In this document: positions 33,817 to 42,372 of the stretch, piece by piece
Position numbering within the stretch: the first letter of the stretch is position 1
Layout: every line of letters begins with the position of its first letter
Source: Mycolicibacterium phocaicum
GTDB taxonomy: Bacteria; Actinomycetota; Actinomycetes; Mycobacteriales; Mycobacteriaceae
Direction: 5' to 3'
NCBI RefSeq assembly: GCF_010731115.1
Contig: NZ_AP022616.1
Span: 496,001 to 560,000, forward strand
DNA length: 64,000 bases
Position numbers and translations under genes: made by a program
The notes under the pieces: model-generated
What the model was told of the DNA's origin: nothing
What the model saw: the letters and a program-made list of their open reading frames with translations, nothing else
Databases searched by the model: none

Positions 33817-33838
33817 AACCGGTGCCGGCAGGCCTCAC

Positions 33839-34945
33839 TTAAAGGTCCAGCGTCAGCGGGCCGTCGCCCTGGGCGCGCGACACGCAGATCAGTGCCTGTC
33901 CGGCGTCGCGTTCGGTCTCGGTCAACAGGCCGTCGCGGTGGTCGACCGCACCGGCGAGCACCTTCACCCGGCACGTGCCGCAGAAGCCCTGCCGGCACGA
34001 ATACGGGGCGTGCACACCGGCTTTGATCAGCGCGGTAAGCAAGGTTTCGTCGGCCGCGACGGCGACGGTTTGCCCCGTCGAGGCGATCTCGACCTTGAAC
34101 TCGTGGCCATCGGTCACCGGCGGCGCGGCAAAGCGCTCGAAGTGCAGTTCGATGTCGTCGGCCCCGACGAGCCGGGCCCGGATGGCATTGAGCATCGGCG
34201 CCGGCCCACACGTGTACACCGAGGTGCCCGGCCGGCAGTCGCCCAGCAGGTCGTCGGCCGTTGGCAGCCCGTCGACGTCGTCGGTGCGGATCTGCACCCG
34301 GTCGCCGAACCGCGTCAGCTCCTCCAGGAAGGGCAGGCTGTCGCGGCTGCGGCCGACGTAGAGCATCGACCAGTCGATGCCGAACTGCTCGGCGCGCGCC
34401 AACATCGGCAGGATCGGCGTGATACCGATGCCACCGGCGATGAACCGGAGCGTGCGGGTCGGCGAGCCGAAACCCGGGACCGCCAGCGGGAAGGCGTTGC
34501 GCGGACCGTTGGTCGTGATCACGTCGCCGACGCTGAGCTGGTGTGCCTCGATGGAGCCACCGCCGCCATCGGGTATGCGCCGCACGGCAATTCGGTACGC
34601 GCCCTGCTCATCCGGGTCGCCGCACAGCGAGTACTGGCGGACCAGACCGCTGGGCAGGTGGATGTCCAGGTGCGAACCCGGGTGCCAGCGGGGCAGCTCC
34701 GACCCGTCGGCGCTGACGAACGTCAACGCCACCACGTCTTGATCGTGCGCGACCACCTGACGGTCGGCGATCTTCAGCGCGATGGTGCGTTCGACGACGG
34801 CTGGGACCGGCGGCTTGCGCAGGCGCGTCGACACCCAGAACGTGCTGGTGACCACGGCGTCGGCCAGGGTGATCAGGGCGTCGTGCCGGAGCAGACCCAT
34901 CACGCTGGGCGGCGCCAGACGTGACCGGACGCGGCGCGTCTTCAC
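33839..34945 (-). CDS. Ferredoxin reductase with C-terminal plant-type [2Fe-2S] domain
   Basis: A 368-residue electron-transfer protein: an N-terminal extension (1-55), FAD domain with RQYSLCGDP near residue 110, NAD domain with AGGIGITPILPM near 175 and CGPAPMLNA near 250, then a [2Fe-2S] ferredoxin domain with CRQGFCGTCRVKV and a fourth Cys in LICVS. The domain order is that of phthalate dioxygenase reductase-like proteins in the KshB/Rv3230c group. It overlaps the upstream di-iron hydrolase-type gene by ATGA, so it most likely supplies electrons to that protein. Confidence 0.9.
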   Translation of the reverse strand: MKTRRVRSRLAPPSVMGLLRHDALITLADAVVTSTFWVSTRLRKPPVPAVVERTIALKIADRQVVAHDQDVVALTFVSADGSELPRWHPGSHLDIHLPSGLVRQYSLCGDPDEQGAYRIAVRRIPDGGGGSIEAHQLSVGDVITTNGPRNAFPLAVPGFGSPTRTLRFIAGGIGITPILPMLARAEQFGIDWSMLYVGRSRDSLPFLEELTRFGDRVQIRTDDVDGLPTADDLLGDCRPGTSVYTCGPAPMLNAIRARLVGADDIELHFERFAAPPVTDGHEFKVEIASTGQTVAVAADETLLTALIKAGVHAPYSCRQGFCGTCRVKVLAGAVDHRDGLLTETERDAGQALICVSRAQGDGPLTLDL

Positions 34946-35841
34946 AGGTGTGCGGCGCGGGCGGCGGGCGAGGCGGCCAGATACGCCACGGCCTGCGCGG
35001 TCGAGCCCATTTCTTCAGGGGTGTAGTTCGGCTTGAAGTACACCAGCGTCTGGGTGAGCAGCAGGTTCCGGTACTTCGGCAGCAGGCCCAGCTTGGAGTC
35101 GCGCATCCGCAGGCGCTGCGACTTCCACCAGCCGAGCTTGAGCTGCGGGTCGCTCTTGACCAGGAACCGCATGCCGCGCTGGAAGAACACGTACATCAGG
35201 ATCGCGACGACGCTCATGGCGCGGATGCGGTCGAAGTAGCTGTTCCGGAAGTACATGGCAACCTCGTGGGCCACCGAGCGGTGCTCGACTTCCTCGGCGC
35301 CGTGCCAGCGGAACAGGTCCACCATGACGGGGTCGGCGTCGTGGTCGTCCCACGTGCAGTTGAGGACGAAGTCACCGAGCACGGCGGTGTAGTGCTCGAC
35401 AGCCGCGATGAACCACAGCCGCTCGATGAGGTTGTTCATCTTGCGGCGCGGGTCGTCGGTCTTGGCCGGAGCGAGAATTTCCTCGAACACGAACTCGACT
35501 TGATCGAGCAGCGGCGTGACATTCATGCCGCTGTTCACCAGGTAGTCGTTCATGACGGTGTCGTGCGCCTCGGCGTGCATGGCCTCTTGGCCGATGAAGC
35601 CGCGCACGTCGTCGGCGAGCTTCGGATCCTTGATGAGCGGCAGCGCCTCGTTGAAGGTCTCGATGAACCAGCGTTCGCCGGCCGGAAGCAGGATGTTCAA
35701 CAGATTCACCACGTGCGAGGCGACGGGGTGGCCGGGAATCCAGGACATCGGCTTGTCCGCGGTCTCGAAAGCCACGTTGCGGGCCTGGATCTGCACCGGA
35801 CCCGGGTCGACCTCGTGAGCGAAACGCTGTGGTTGCAGCAT
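34942..35841 (-). CDS. PF10118-type metal-dependent (di-iron) membrane-associated protein
   Basis: A 299-residue protein annotated in the family as metal-dependent hydrolase. It carries ferritin-like ligand patterns: GERWFIETFNEAL, GQEAMHAEAH, IAAVEHYTAVLGD and GAEEVEHRSVAHEV, that is, repeated Glu and ExxH pairs on long helices. This suggests a di-iron oxygenase or desaturase-like centre more than a hydrolase. A hydrophobic helix lies near residues 208-228. CCGGAGGTAG precedes the ATG at 35841. Coupling with the [2Fe-2S] reductase supports an oxidative role on a lipid or steroid substrate. Confidence 0.82.
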   Translation of the reverse strand: MLQPQRFAHEVDPGPVQIQARNVAFETADKPMSWIPGHPVASHVVNLLNILLPAGERWFIETFNEALPLIKDPKLADDVRGFIGQEAMHAEAHDTVMNDYLVNSGMNVTPLLDQVEFVFEEILAPAKTDDPRRKMNNLIERLWFIAAVEHYTAVLGDFVLNCTWDDHDADPVMVDLFRWHGAEEVEHRSVAHEVAMYFRNSYFDRIRAMSVVAILMYVFFQRGMRFLVKSDPQLKLGWWKSQRLRMRDSKLGLLPKYRNLLLTQTLVYFKPNYTPEEMGSTAQAVAYLAASPAARAAHL

Positions 35842-35939
35842 GGAAAAGCTACCTCCGGATCCTCAAGCATCGTTGCAAGTGGATTCAGTGTAAGCGTTTT
35901 ATGTGGGAACGGCGGTACTGGGTTTTGCCGCGAGACGAC

Positions 35940-35994
35940 GAAACGGCATCCCAGCAGGCAAAAACAGTGTGTCGACCTGCTGGAATGCCGTTTC
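35940..35994. repeat. Large inverted repeat between the di-iron gene and the PASTA-like gene
   Basis: GAAACGGCATCCCAGCAGG (35940-35958) and CCTGCTGGAATGCCGTTTC (35976-35994) pair at 18 of 19 positions around a 17-nt loop. It starts 9 nt past the stop of the PASTA-like gene (minus strand) and lies about 100 nt before the di-iron gene start. A terminator or an intergenic repeat element is possible. Confidence 0.55.
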
Positions 35995-36003
35995 GGCAAA
36001 GAG

Positions 36004-36459
36004 TTACATACCGGGGATGGACATGCCCGGCTGCGGGCCGACAGGCGTCGCCTGCACCGTCGTCACGCCGTTGGCGCCGACGTTCGGGCCCTTCGGAGCA
36101 CCGGGCGCCCCTGCGGGGGCACCGCCACCGGCCGCGGGCGCGCCGGCGGAGGCGTTCTCGACGGCCTTGGTGGTGCAGTTCAGCATGAGGATGACGCGGC
36201 CGTGGCTGCCCATCTTCTCCTGATCGACGATGCACTGCGCCTGCGGCACATCGCTGCCGACCGAGCCGCCGAACGTGGCCCTGACGCCCTGGCTCTTGAG
36301 AATCGAGACGGCGCGCGCATAGGACTCGCCGACCACATTCATGGAGTTCGAACCGCCGGGATCCGACGCGGCCACCGACGAGCCGAACATCGCGGTGGCA
36401 CCCACCGCCACCGCACCTGCTGCCACGGCACCTGCCGTCAGCATCTTCAGCTTCTTCAC
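36004..36459 (-). CDS. Exported small protein with PASTA-like segment
   Basis: A 151-residue protein with a signal peptide or N-terminal anchor (residues 7-33, Ala/Val-rich). Residues ~38-85 (NVVGESYARAVSILKSQGV, then QAQCIVDQEK) have the VxG, helix, GxxxxxG outline of a PASTA domain, though the match is weak. The last 45 residues are rich in Gly, Pro and Ala. GTG 36459 is chosen because GAGGAGGTCAG lies directly upstream. It follows malQ by 56 nt on the same strand. Wall or muropeptide binding would fit a PASTA domain but is only inferred. Confidence 0.55.
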   Translation of the reverse strand: MKKLKMLTAGAVAAGAVAVGATAMFGSSVAASDPGGSNSMNVVGESYARAVSILKSQGVRATFGGSVGSDVPQAQCIVDQEKMGSHGRVILMLNCTTKAVENASAGAPAAGGGAPAGAPGAPKGPNVGANGVTTVQATPVGPQPGMSIPGM

Positions 36460-36515
36460 CTGACCTCCTCGAGTACAGCGAAGATAGCGCAGATGGCGGG
36501 GCGGAGAAACTCGAA

Positions 36516-38663
36516 TCAACTCAATCCCGGCGTCACCGCGTCGGCCATCACCTGCGCCAACGCAGCCGCACGAGGATCGGAAAACAGGTCTTCGAGGAGA
36601 ATCTTCCGGCCGTCGGGACCCGCCAGCGGCACCCGCCAGTTCGGATATTCGTCGGTGGTCCCGGGCTGATTCTGGGTCCGTACGTCGCCGACGGCGTCGG
36701 GCAGCGCTAGTGCCAGCAGCCGCGACGGGGTGCGGGTGAGGTAGCGGTACAGGGCCAGGACAATCTGGTCGGCGTCGATCGCCTCGGGCGCGTTCGGCGG
36801 CAGCAACCCCGCCGCCCGCAGGACGTCCAGCCAGCGCTGCTGGTCGGCGCGATCGGCCGCGACCTCTTCTTTGTAGGGGCGGGTCAGCAGCCCCAGGTCG
36901 CGGCGCAGGCGCAGATGTGCACCGGCCAGGTAGCCGGCCGTCGGCGGCAGGTCATGCGTCGTCACCGCCGACAGGCAGTATTCGCGCCATCGCGGCGCGG
37001 GCAGCGGTCCGCCGTCCTGGTCGGCCTCGAACCACAGGATCGAGGTGCCGAGCAGGCCGCGGTCGCGCAGGTAGTCGCGAACCCACGGTTCGACGGTCCC
37101 CAGGTCCTCGCCGACCACCACCGCACCGGCCCGGTGTGCCTCCAGCGCCACGATGCCGATCATCGCCTCGTGGTCGTAGTGGACGTAGGTGCCGTCGACC
37201 GGCGTCGCACCGTTGGGAATCCACCACAGCCGGAAGAGGCCGATGATGTGGTCGATGCGGACGCCGCCGGCATGCCGCAACACCGCCCTGACCACGGCGC
37301 GGAACGGCTCGTAGGCGCGCTCCATGAGTTCGTCCGGCCGCCACGGCGGCTGCGACCAGTCCTGCCCCAGCTGATTGAACTCGTCGGGCGGCGCTCCGCC
37401 CGACACCCCGGTGGCCAGCACATCCTGCAGCGCCCAGGCATCGGCGCCGCCCGGATCCACGCCGACCGCCAGATCGTGGACGATGCCCAGCGCCATCCCC
37501 GCCTGCACCGCGGTGGCCTGCGCGGCGGTCAGCTGGTCATCGAGCTGCCACTGCAGCCACCGGTGGAAATCGATACGGCTGCTGTGCTTTTCGGCGAAGG
37601 CCCGCACCGCGGGATGGTCCGGGTGCTGAAACTCCGCCGGCCAGTCGCGCCAGTCGTCGCCGTGTTTCTCGGCCAGCACGCACCACGTCGCGAAGTCGTC
37701 GAGCGTGCGGCCGGTCCGTTGCCGGTAGCCGTCGTAGGCGATGGTCCGGCCCGCCGAGCGGTGGGCCCGGTACACCTCCTTGAGCGCATTGCGTTTGGAC
37801 TTCCAGGCCGCATCGCGGTCGATGAACTCGTTCTTGTCGGCGCGGGACTGGGCGTCGGCGCGGGCTTTGCGCAGCGTGGCCGGCGTGCGGACGGCGGTGT
37901 ATTCGGGGATGGCCTGCACCCGCAGATAGAGCGGGTTGGCGAACTGCCGCGAGGTCGGCAGGTAGGGCGACGGCTCCATGGGCGCCACCGGGCCGGCGGC
38001 GTGCAACGGGTTCACCAGGATGAAATCGGCGTGGTACCGCGCGGCTGACCACACAGCGAGGTCGGCGAGGTCCGTGAGATCGCCCGTGCCCCAAGAGTTC
38101 TGCGAACGCACGCTGTAGAGCTGGGTGGCCAGGCCCCAGGCCCGGCCGCTGCCCAGGCGGCTCGGCAGCGTCAGCGCATCGGGGGTGACGATCAGGACGG
38201 CGTCGGCGTCCCCTGCGGTGCCGGCCTGGACATGCAGGCGGTGGTAGCCCAGCGGGAGATCGGCCGGCAGTTCGAAGGTGGCCTCGCCCACCAGCCGGCC
38301 ATCGAGATCGAACGGCGGCCGGTTGTTCTCCAGCTGGCGCAGGCCGGCCCGCACCGAACCGTCCTCCAGCCGGATCCACACGCCGACGGGGGCGCCGTGG
38401 GTGACGTGGACCCAGAAACTCGACGGCTGACCCGCCCGGGCGACGATGGTGGCGGACAGGGTGCGCTGCCAGTACGCGCGTTCGTGGTCGGCAAGGGCCG
38501 CCGCGCATTCGTCCTCGGAATCGGCAGGCACGCCCAGCGCCGCGAGGACGGCGACCAGCGTGGCCGCGGCGACGGCGTGTTGCGCGCCGCTCCAGTCGGT
38601 GTACTCGGTGGCCACACCGTGGCGTCGGGCAAGCTCGACGAGCGACGCGGTGCGTTCAGTCAT
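36516..38663 (-). CDS. malQ: 4-alpha-glucanotransferase (amylomaltase)
   Basis: A 715-residue GH77 enzyme that transfers alpha-1,4-glucan segments in maltodextrin and glycogen metabolism. The long actinobacterial form has an N-terminal domain of ~160 residues. The catalytic part shows SPYLPTSRQFANPLYLRV, the nucleophile Asp in GVRIDHIIGLFRLWW, the acid/base Glu in VVGEDLGTVEPWV and the third Asp in TTHDLPPTAGYLAG. ATG 38663 (MTERTAS) is preferred; ATG 38672 adds three residues. It is divergent from the sterol desaturase gene and probably co-transcribed with the PASTA-like gene. Confidence 0.93.
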   Translation of the reverse strand: MTERTASLVELARRHGVATEYTDWSGAQHAVAAATLVAVLAALGVPADSEDECAAALADHERAYWQRTLSATIVARAGQPSSFWVHVTHGAPVGVWIRLEDGSVRAGLRQLENNRPPFDLDGRLVGEATFELPADLPLGYHRLHVQAGTAGDADAVLIVTPDALTLPSRLGSGRAWGLATQLYSVRSQNSWGTGDLTDLADLAVWSAARYHADFILVNPLHAAGPVAPMEPSPYLPTSRQFANPLYLRVQAIPEYTAVRTPATLRKARADAQSRADKNEFIDRDAAWKSKRNALKEVYRAHRSAGRTIAYDGYRQRTGRTLDDFATWCVLAEKHGDDWRDWPAEFQHPDHPAVRAFAEKHSSRIDFHRWLQWQLDDQLTAAQATAVQAGMALGIVHDLAVGVDPGGADAWALQDVLATGVSGGAPPDEFNQLGQDWSQPPWRPDELMERAYEPFRAVVRAVLRHAGGVRIDHIIGLFRLWWIPNGATPVDGTYVHYDHEAMIGIVALEAHRAGAVVVGEDLGTVEPWVRDYLRDRGLLGTSILWFEADQDGGPLPAPRWREYCLSAVTTHDLPPTAGYLAGAHLRLRRDLGLLTRPYKEEVAADRADQQRWLDVLRAAGLLPPNAPEAIDADQIVLALYRYLTRTPSRLLALALPDAVGDVRTQNQPGTTDEYPNWRVPLAGPDGRKILLEDLFSDPRAAALAQVMADAVTPGLS

Positions 38664-38773
38664 GCGCGCCATCTTGCCGGGATTCGGCGCACCATGGGAG
38701 CTGAGCGCGCACTGTCGCGAACACGGCCGGTGGACGGTGCGCGTCCGGATACGCTGCGCGCGGAGGTGTCGAC

Positions 38774-39679
38774 GTGAGTTCCGATCTGCTGTCCGACGTG
38801 CTGCCCACCATGCTGCACGACCCGGTGTCGTACGCCATCCCGTTCTTCGTGGTGGCGCTGCTGCTGGAGTGGGGCGCGGCCCGCAAGCTCGCGCACGACG
38901 AGCAGCAGCGGCCGCCGTCGGGCGCGTACCTGCGCGCCGACGCCTGGGCCAGCATCTGGATGGGTGCGGTGTCGCTGTTCACCAGCGGTGTGCTGAATTT
39001 CCTCGCGCTGGTCGGCTACGCGGCGCTGTACGTGTATGTCGCGCCGTGGCACCTGCCGGGCGACGCCTGGTACACGTGGGTGATCGCCATCCTCGGGGTC
39101 GACCTGATCTACTACACCTACCACCGCATGGCCCACCGGGTGCGGCTGTTCTGGGCCACCCACCAGGCGCACCATTCCAGCGAGTACTTCAACCTGTCCA
39201 CCGCGCTGCGGCAGAAGTGGAACCCCTCCGGCGACCTGGCGATGAAGGCGGTACTACCGGCGCTGGGCGTGCCGCCCTGGATCGTGTTCGCCAGTTTCTC
39301 GCTGAACCTGTTGTACCAGTACTGGATTCACACCGAGCGCATCGGAAAGCTATGGCGGCCAATCGAATACATTTTCAACACGCCGTCGCACCACCGTGTG
39401 CACCATGGCCGTGACCAACAGTACCTCGACAAGAACTACGGCGGCATCCTGATCATCTGGGACCGGATGTTCGGCAGCTTCACGCCGGAGACCGCGCGGC
39501 CGAACTACGGATTGACCAAACCCGTTGGTACATACGATATCTGGAAACTGCAGACGCATGAATATGTCTCGATGGTCCGAGATGTGCGCCAGGCCAACGG
39601 GTTCGGAGACCGAATGGGCTACGTTTTCGGCCCGCCGGGATGGCAGCCGGCCGGGCCCGGGCCCGCGCCGGTTCGCTGA
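38774..39679 (+). CDS. erg3: Sterol desaturase/fatty acid hydroxylase-family membrane protein
   Basis: A 301-residue membrane-bound di-iron enzyme. Histidine boxes are complete: HRMAH, HQAHHS and, near residue 212, HHRVHHG. About four membrane helices lie in residues 15-130. GTG 38774 follows CGGAGGTG. Its place at the left end of the conserved block matches M. tuberculosis Rv1814, annotated erg3. The family introduces hydroxyl groups or double bonds in lipids; mycobacteria lack a normal sterol pathway, so the true substrate is uncertain. Confidence 0.88.
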   Translation: MSSDLLSDVLPTMLHDPVSYAIPFFVVALLLEWGAARKLAHDEQQRPPSGAYLRADAWASIWMGAVSLFTSGVLNFLALVGYAALYVYVAPWHLPGDAWYTWVIAILGVDLIYYTYHRMAHRVRLFWATHQAHHSSEYFNLSTALRQKWNPSGDLAMKAVLPALGVPPWIVFASFSLNLLYQYWIHTERIGKLWRPIEYIFNTPSHHRVHHGRDQQYLDKNYGGILIIWDRMFGSFTPETARPNYGLTKPVGTYDIWKLQTHEYVSMVRDVRQANGFGDRMGYVFGPPGWQPAGPGPAPVR

Positions 39680-39839
39680 CAGGGGCGTCAACGCTGTCAG
39701 AACGCTGAGATTTCTCGGCGATAACTCATTGTTTGCCAACTGTTTTGATTTCGGCGAGCGCAAACGCTGGCGTTCCCCGGAACCGTCGGTACTGTCGATG
39801 GGCGACAGGGGTGAATCGAACCAAAGGAGCAGGACTTTC

Positions 39840-40460
39840 ATGGGTGACACACTTCAGAAGGGCGAGAAGCTCGAGGTCGGCCAGTCGCTGACGTCGAACA
39901 ACGGTGCGTACCGGCTGGTGCTGCAGGACGACGGCAACCTGGTGCTGTACGCGGGGGAGCAGTCCGTGTGGGCCACCGCCACCGACGGCCAGGACGTCAA
40001 GCGTGCCGAGGTGCAGGAGGACGGCAACTTCGTGCTGTACACCCCGGACAAGCCGGTGTGGGCCAGCCAGACCGCCGGCGCCGACAACGTCCGCCTCGTG
40101 CTGCAGGACGACCGCAACCTGGTCCTCTACAGCGGCGACGACGCCAAGTGGTCGTCCGAGACCCACACCGACGAGGTGCCCGCGGCGCCGGTCGAGGCCG
40201 CGCCGGAGCCCGCCCCCGAGCCCGAGGTGGCCGAGGTGGCTGCCGAACCCGTCGCGGCCGAGGTCATCGCCGAGCCCGAGCCCGCCCCGGCGCCCGAGCC
40301 GCCGGCGGCGCGCACCTACACCGTGCAGTCCGGCGACACCCTGTGGGCCATCGCCGAGCAGTTCTACGGTGACGGCAACCGCTACCCGGAGATTGCCGGT
40401 GCCAGCGGAATCGACAACCCGGACCTGATTCAGCCCGGTCAGCTCCTGACCATTCCCTGA
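39840..40460 (+). CDS. Mannose-binding B-lectin with C-terminal LysM domain
   Basis: A 206-residue protein. Residues 1-108 form a bulb-type (beta-prism II) lectin with three intact sugar motifs of the form QxDxNxVxY (QDDGNLVLY, QEDGNFVLY, QDDRNLVLY). Residues ~112-155 are a Pro/Glu/Ala linker. Residues 157-206 are a LysM domain (TYTVQSGDTLWAIAEQFYG, NPDLIQPGQLL). A lectin of this design is known from M. smegmatis. LysM would bind peptidoglycan and the lectin mannose-containing glycans such as lipoarabinomannan. No signal peptide is present, so export, if any, is non-classical. AAAGGAG lies 10 nt before the ATG. Confidence 0.93.
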   Translation: MGDTLQKGEKLEVGQSLTSNNGAYRLVLQDDGNLVLYAGEQSVWATATDGQDVKRAEVQEDGNFVLYTPDKPVWASQTAGADNVRLVLQDDRNLVLYSGDDAKWSSETHTDEVPAAPVEAAPEPAPEPEVAEVAAEPVAAEVIAEPEPAPAPEPPAARTYTVQSGDTLWAIAEQFYGDGNRYPEIAGASGIDNPDLIQPGQLLTIP

Positions 40461-40472
40461 CCTGGACGGACC

Positions 40473-40506
40473 CTGGCGGCCCGGATCGAAAGATCCGGGC
40501 CGCCAG
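40473..40506 (+). terminator. Hairpin terminator after the lectin gene
   Basis: CTGGCGGCCCGGATC (40473-40487) and its exact complement (40492-40506) form a 15-bp stem closed by a GAAA tetraloop, 12 nt after the lectin stop. Only a weak T-rich stretch follows. Confidence 0.75.
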
Positions 40507-40653
40507 TGCGTTTCAACGTCCGATTTCATGGGCAGTTTGTTTGCTGGTGCAGGACGGCCGCCGGTCGCCGGGGGCGGGGGCTTTCCCATCCCGCGTTCGG
40601 GTTTGCGGGGTAGGCTGGCGCGACGTCCGTCCCGAGGTGATGGGAGCAAGGTC

Positions 40654-41334
40654 ATGTTTGTGGGGGGTTTGCGGGCCGCTGCAGTAGCCGCGGTCGCCGT
40701 GCCGATGTTCGCCGTGGGCGCCCCGGCGCCGATCGCGTCGGCTGATCCCGGGGTACTCGTGTACCCGGGCATGGAGATTCACCAGGGCACCACGCGCTGC
40801 ACGCTGGGTTATGTCGACCCGGTCGCACGGACCGGCTACACCGCAGGTCACTGCCGTGGCAATGGCCCGGTGACCGACAAGGACGGCCGCTTCATCGGCA
40901 CCATGATCACGTTCCGGGACAACACGCCGGACGGCGCCACGATCGCGACCGACCACCAGATCTCCGACTGGGAGTCCATCAACATCGCCGGCGACGTCAT
41001 GGTGAACAACATTCTGCCGGGCGGGCGGATGCTCGTCACCGATCCCGCGGTGAATCCCCAGCGCGGCGCACCCGTCTGCCACTTCGGCGTCGTCACCGGT
41101 GAGACGTGCGGCACCGTCGACGCCGTGAACAACGGCTGGTTCACCATGTCCAACGGGATCGTCAGCCAGAAGGGTGACTCCGGCGGGCCGGTCTACACCG
41201 TCACCCCGGACAACCGGGCCGTCCTCGTCGGCGTCTTCAACAGCACGTGGGGCCATTTCCCCGCGGCCGTCTCCTGGAGCGCGACAGATCAGCAGACCAA
41301 TGACGCCGTCGTGCAGCAGGCCTCTGACGGCTGA
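40654..41334 (+). CDS. Secreted trypsin-like serine protease (Rv1815-like)
   Basis: A 226-residue exported protein with a signal peptide (residues 1-30, ending ASA). The S1 chymotrypsin-like triad is visible: His in TAGHCRG, a likely Asp in TDHQISDWES, and Ser in KGDSGGPVY near residue 176. Cys pairs in TRCTLGY/GHCRG and APVCHFG/GETCGT fit two disulphides. Substrate and partners are unknown. Gene order and layout match M. tuberculosis Rv1815. GGGAGCAAGG precedes the ATG at 40654. Confidence 0.85.
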   Translation: MFVGGLRAAAVAAVAVPMFAVGAPAPIASADPGVLVYPGMEIHQGTTRCTLGYVDPVARTGYTAGHCRGNGPVTDKDGRFIGTMITFRDNTPDGATIATDHQISDWESINIAGDVMVNNILPGGRMLVTDPAVNPQRGAPVCHFGVVTGETCGTVDAVNNGWFTMSNGIVSQKGDSGGPVYTVTPDNRAVLVGVFNSTWGHFPAAVSWSATDQQTNDAVVQQASDG

Positions 41335-41360
41335 CGCGCTGCTGCGTTGATATGTAACCC

Positions 41361-41389
41361 TTGACTTATATAAGTCACGGCTATAACTT
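41361..41389 (+). promoter_or_regulatory. arsR promoter and self-complementary operator
   Basis: TTGACT (41361-41366), a 17-nt spacer and TAACTT (41384-41389) form a near-consensus sigma-A promoter. The perfect 16-bp palindrome TGACTTATATAAGTCA (41362-41377) overlaps the -35 and spacer. GTG 41396 lies 6 nt past the -10, predicting a leaderless mRNA. An ArsR dimer on this palindrome would block polymerase. Confidence 0.7.
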
Positions 41390-41395
41390 GGCGTG

Positions 41396-41731
41396 GTGCA
41401 CGCCTTCGATGTCCTGGGGGACCCGGTTCGCCGCCGAATCCTGGAACTGCTGGCGCACGGTGAACTGACCGTGGGCGCCATCGCGACGACGATTCAGGCT
41501 GAGTTCTCGATCAGTCAACCGGCGGTATCGCAGCATCTGAAGGTGTTGCGCGACAACGGTTTTGCCAGTGTGCGCCCGGACGGTCAGCGGCGGCTGTACG
41601 CCGTGGACGGCCGGGGCATGCAGGACATCGACAACTGGCTGGCCGGGTTCCGCCAGTTCTGGCGACCGCATCTGGACGCGCTGGCCACCGAGGTGGCGCG
41701 CGGAAAACGTAACCGCAAGGGGGAGTCATGA
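41396..41731 (+). CDS. ArsR-family transcriptional repressor
   Basis: A 111-residue winged-helix regulator: FDVLGDPVRRRILELLAHGELTVG followed by the recognition helix in SISQPAVSQHLKVLRDNGF and the wing in VRPDGQRRLYAVD. It lacks the Cys metal site of ArsR/SmtB (no CxC). This subgroup is typically fused or paired with AHSA1/SRPBCC proteins, as here, where the next gene overlaps by ATGA. It probably binds the palindrome in its own promoter. GTG 41393 is a possible alternative start. It occupies the place of the TetR gene Rv1816 in the M. tuberculosis order. Confidence 0.88.
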   Translation: MHAFDVLGDPVRRRILELLAHGELTVGAIATTIQAEFSISQPAVSQHLKVLRDNGFASVRPDGQRRLYAVDGRGMQDIDNWLAGFRQFWRPHLDALATEVARGKRNRKGES

Positions 41732-42369
41732 TCGACGTCACCGCACAGATCAACGCCGTGGAACGCAGGGTCGGCACGCGGACGTGGCAGGCGGGCGAGG
41801 CCCGCGTCGTCACGATCAGTCAGACGTATCCGACCGACGTGGCCGACCTGTGGGACGCCTGTACCAATCGGGACCGCATTCCGCGGTGGTTCCTGCCGGT
41901 CACCGGCGACCTCACGGTCGGCGGCGCGTTCCAGTTGGAGGGCAACGCCGGCGGCACCGTGCTGACATGCGATCCGCCACATACCTTCACTGCCACCTGG
42001 GAGTGCAACGGCCAGGTCAGCTGGATCGAGCTGCGAATACTCGACGCCGGCGACGGTTCGGCGCGTCTGGAGCTCGACCACATCGCCTCCGCTGATGACG
42101 ACGAGTTCTGGGCGCAGTACGGTCCCAGTGCCGTCGGTATGGGCTGGGACGGTGCGCTTCTCGGGCTGGCCATCCACACGTCGACGGGGGAGGCCATCGA
42201 TCCGTCGTTCGGTCCGCAGTGGACCGTGAGCGAGGAAGGTCGCCGGTTCACGCGCGAATCGGGCGCGGCCTGGTGTGCGGCCGATATCGCCGGTGGCACC
42301 GATCCCGAGCAGGCGCGCGCCGCGTCGGCCCGGTGCATCGCGGCCTATCTCGGTGCCGAAAGCGAGTAG
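41728..42369 (+). CDS. AHSA1/SRPBCC-family protein paired with ArsR
   Basis: A 213-residue protein. Residues ~25-150 are an AHSA1-type START domain: VTISQTYPTDVADLWDACTN, then IPRWFLPVTGDLTVGGAFQ, then FTATWECNGQVSWIEL. The C-terminal ~60 residues are helical (RRFTRESGAAWCAADIAGG). ArsR/AHSA1 pairs are widespread and probably sense or carry a hydrophobic small molecule; the ligand is unknown. ATGA overlap with arsR means the pair is translated together. Confidence 0.85.
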   Translation: MIDVTAQINAVERRVGTRTWQAGEARVVTISQTYPTDVADLWDACTNRDRIPRWFLPVTGDLTVGGAFQLEGNAGGTVLTCDPPHTFTATWECNGQVSWIELRILDAGDGSARLELDHIASADDDEFWAQYGPSAVGMGWDGALLGLAIHTSTGEAIDPSFGPQWTVSEEGRRFTRESGAAWCAADIAGGTDPEQARAASARCIAAYLGAESE

Positions 42370-42372
42370 AAA

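Noticed and set aside
39680..39839. Cyclic di-AMP riboswitch before the LysM gene
   Set aside because: Such switches precede some actinobacterial LysM genes, but this leader is too short and lacks the conserved core.
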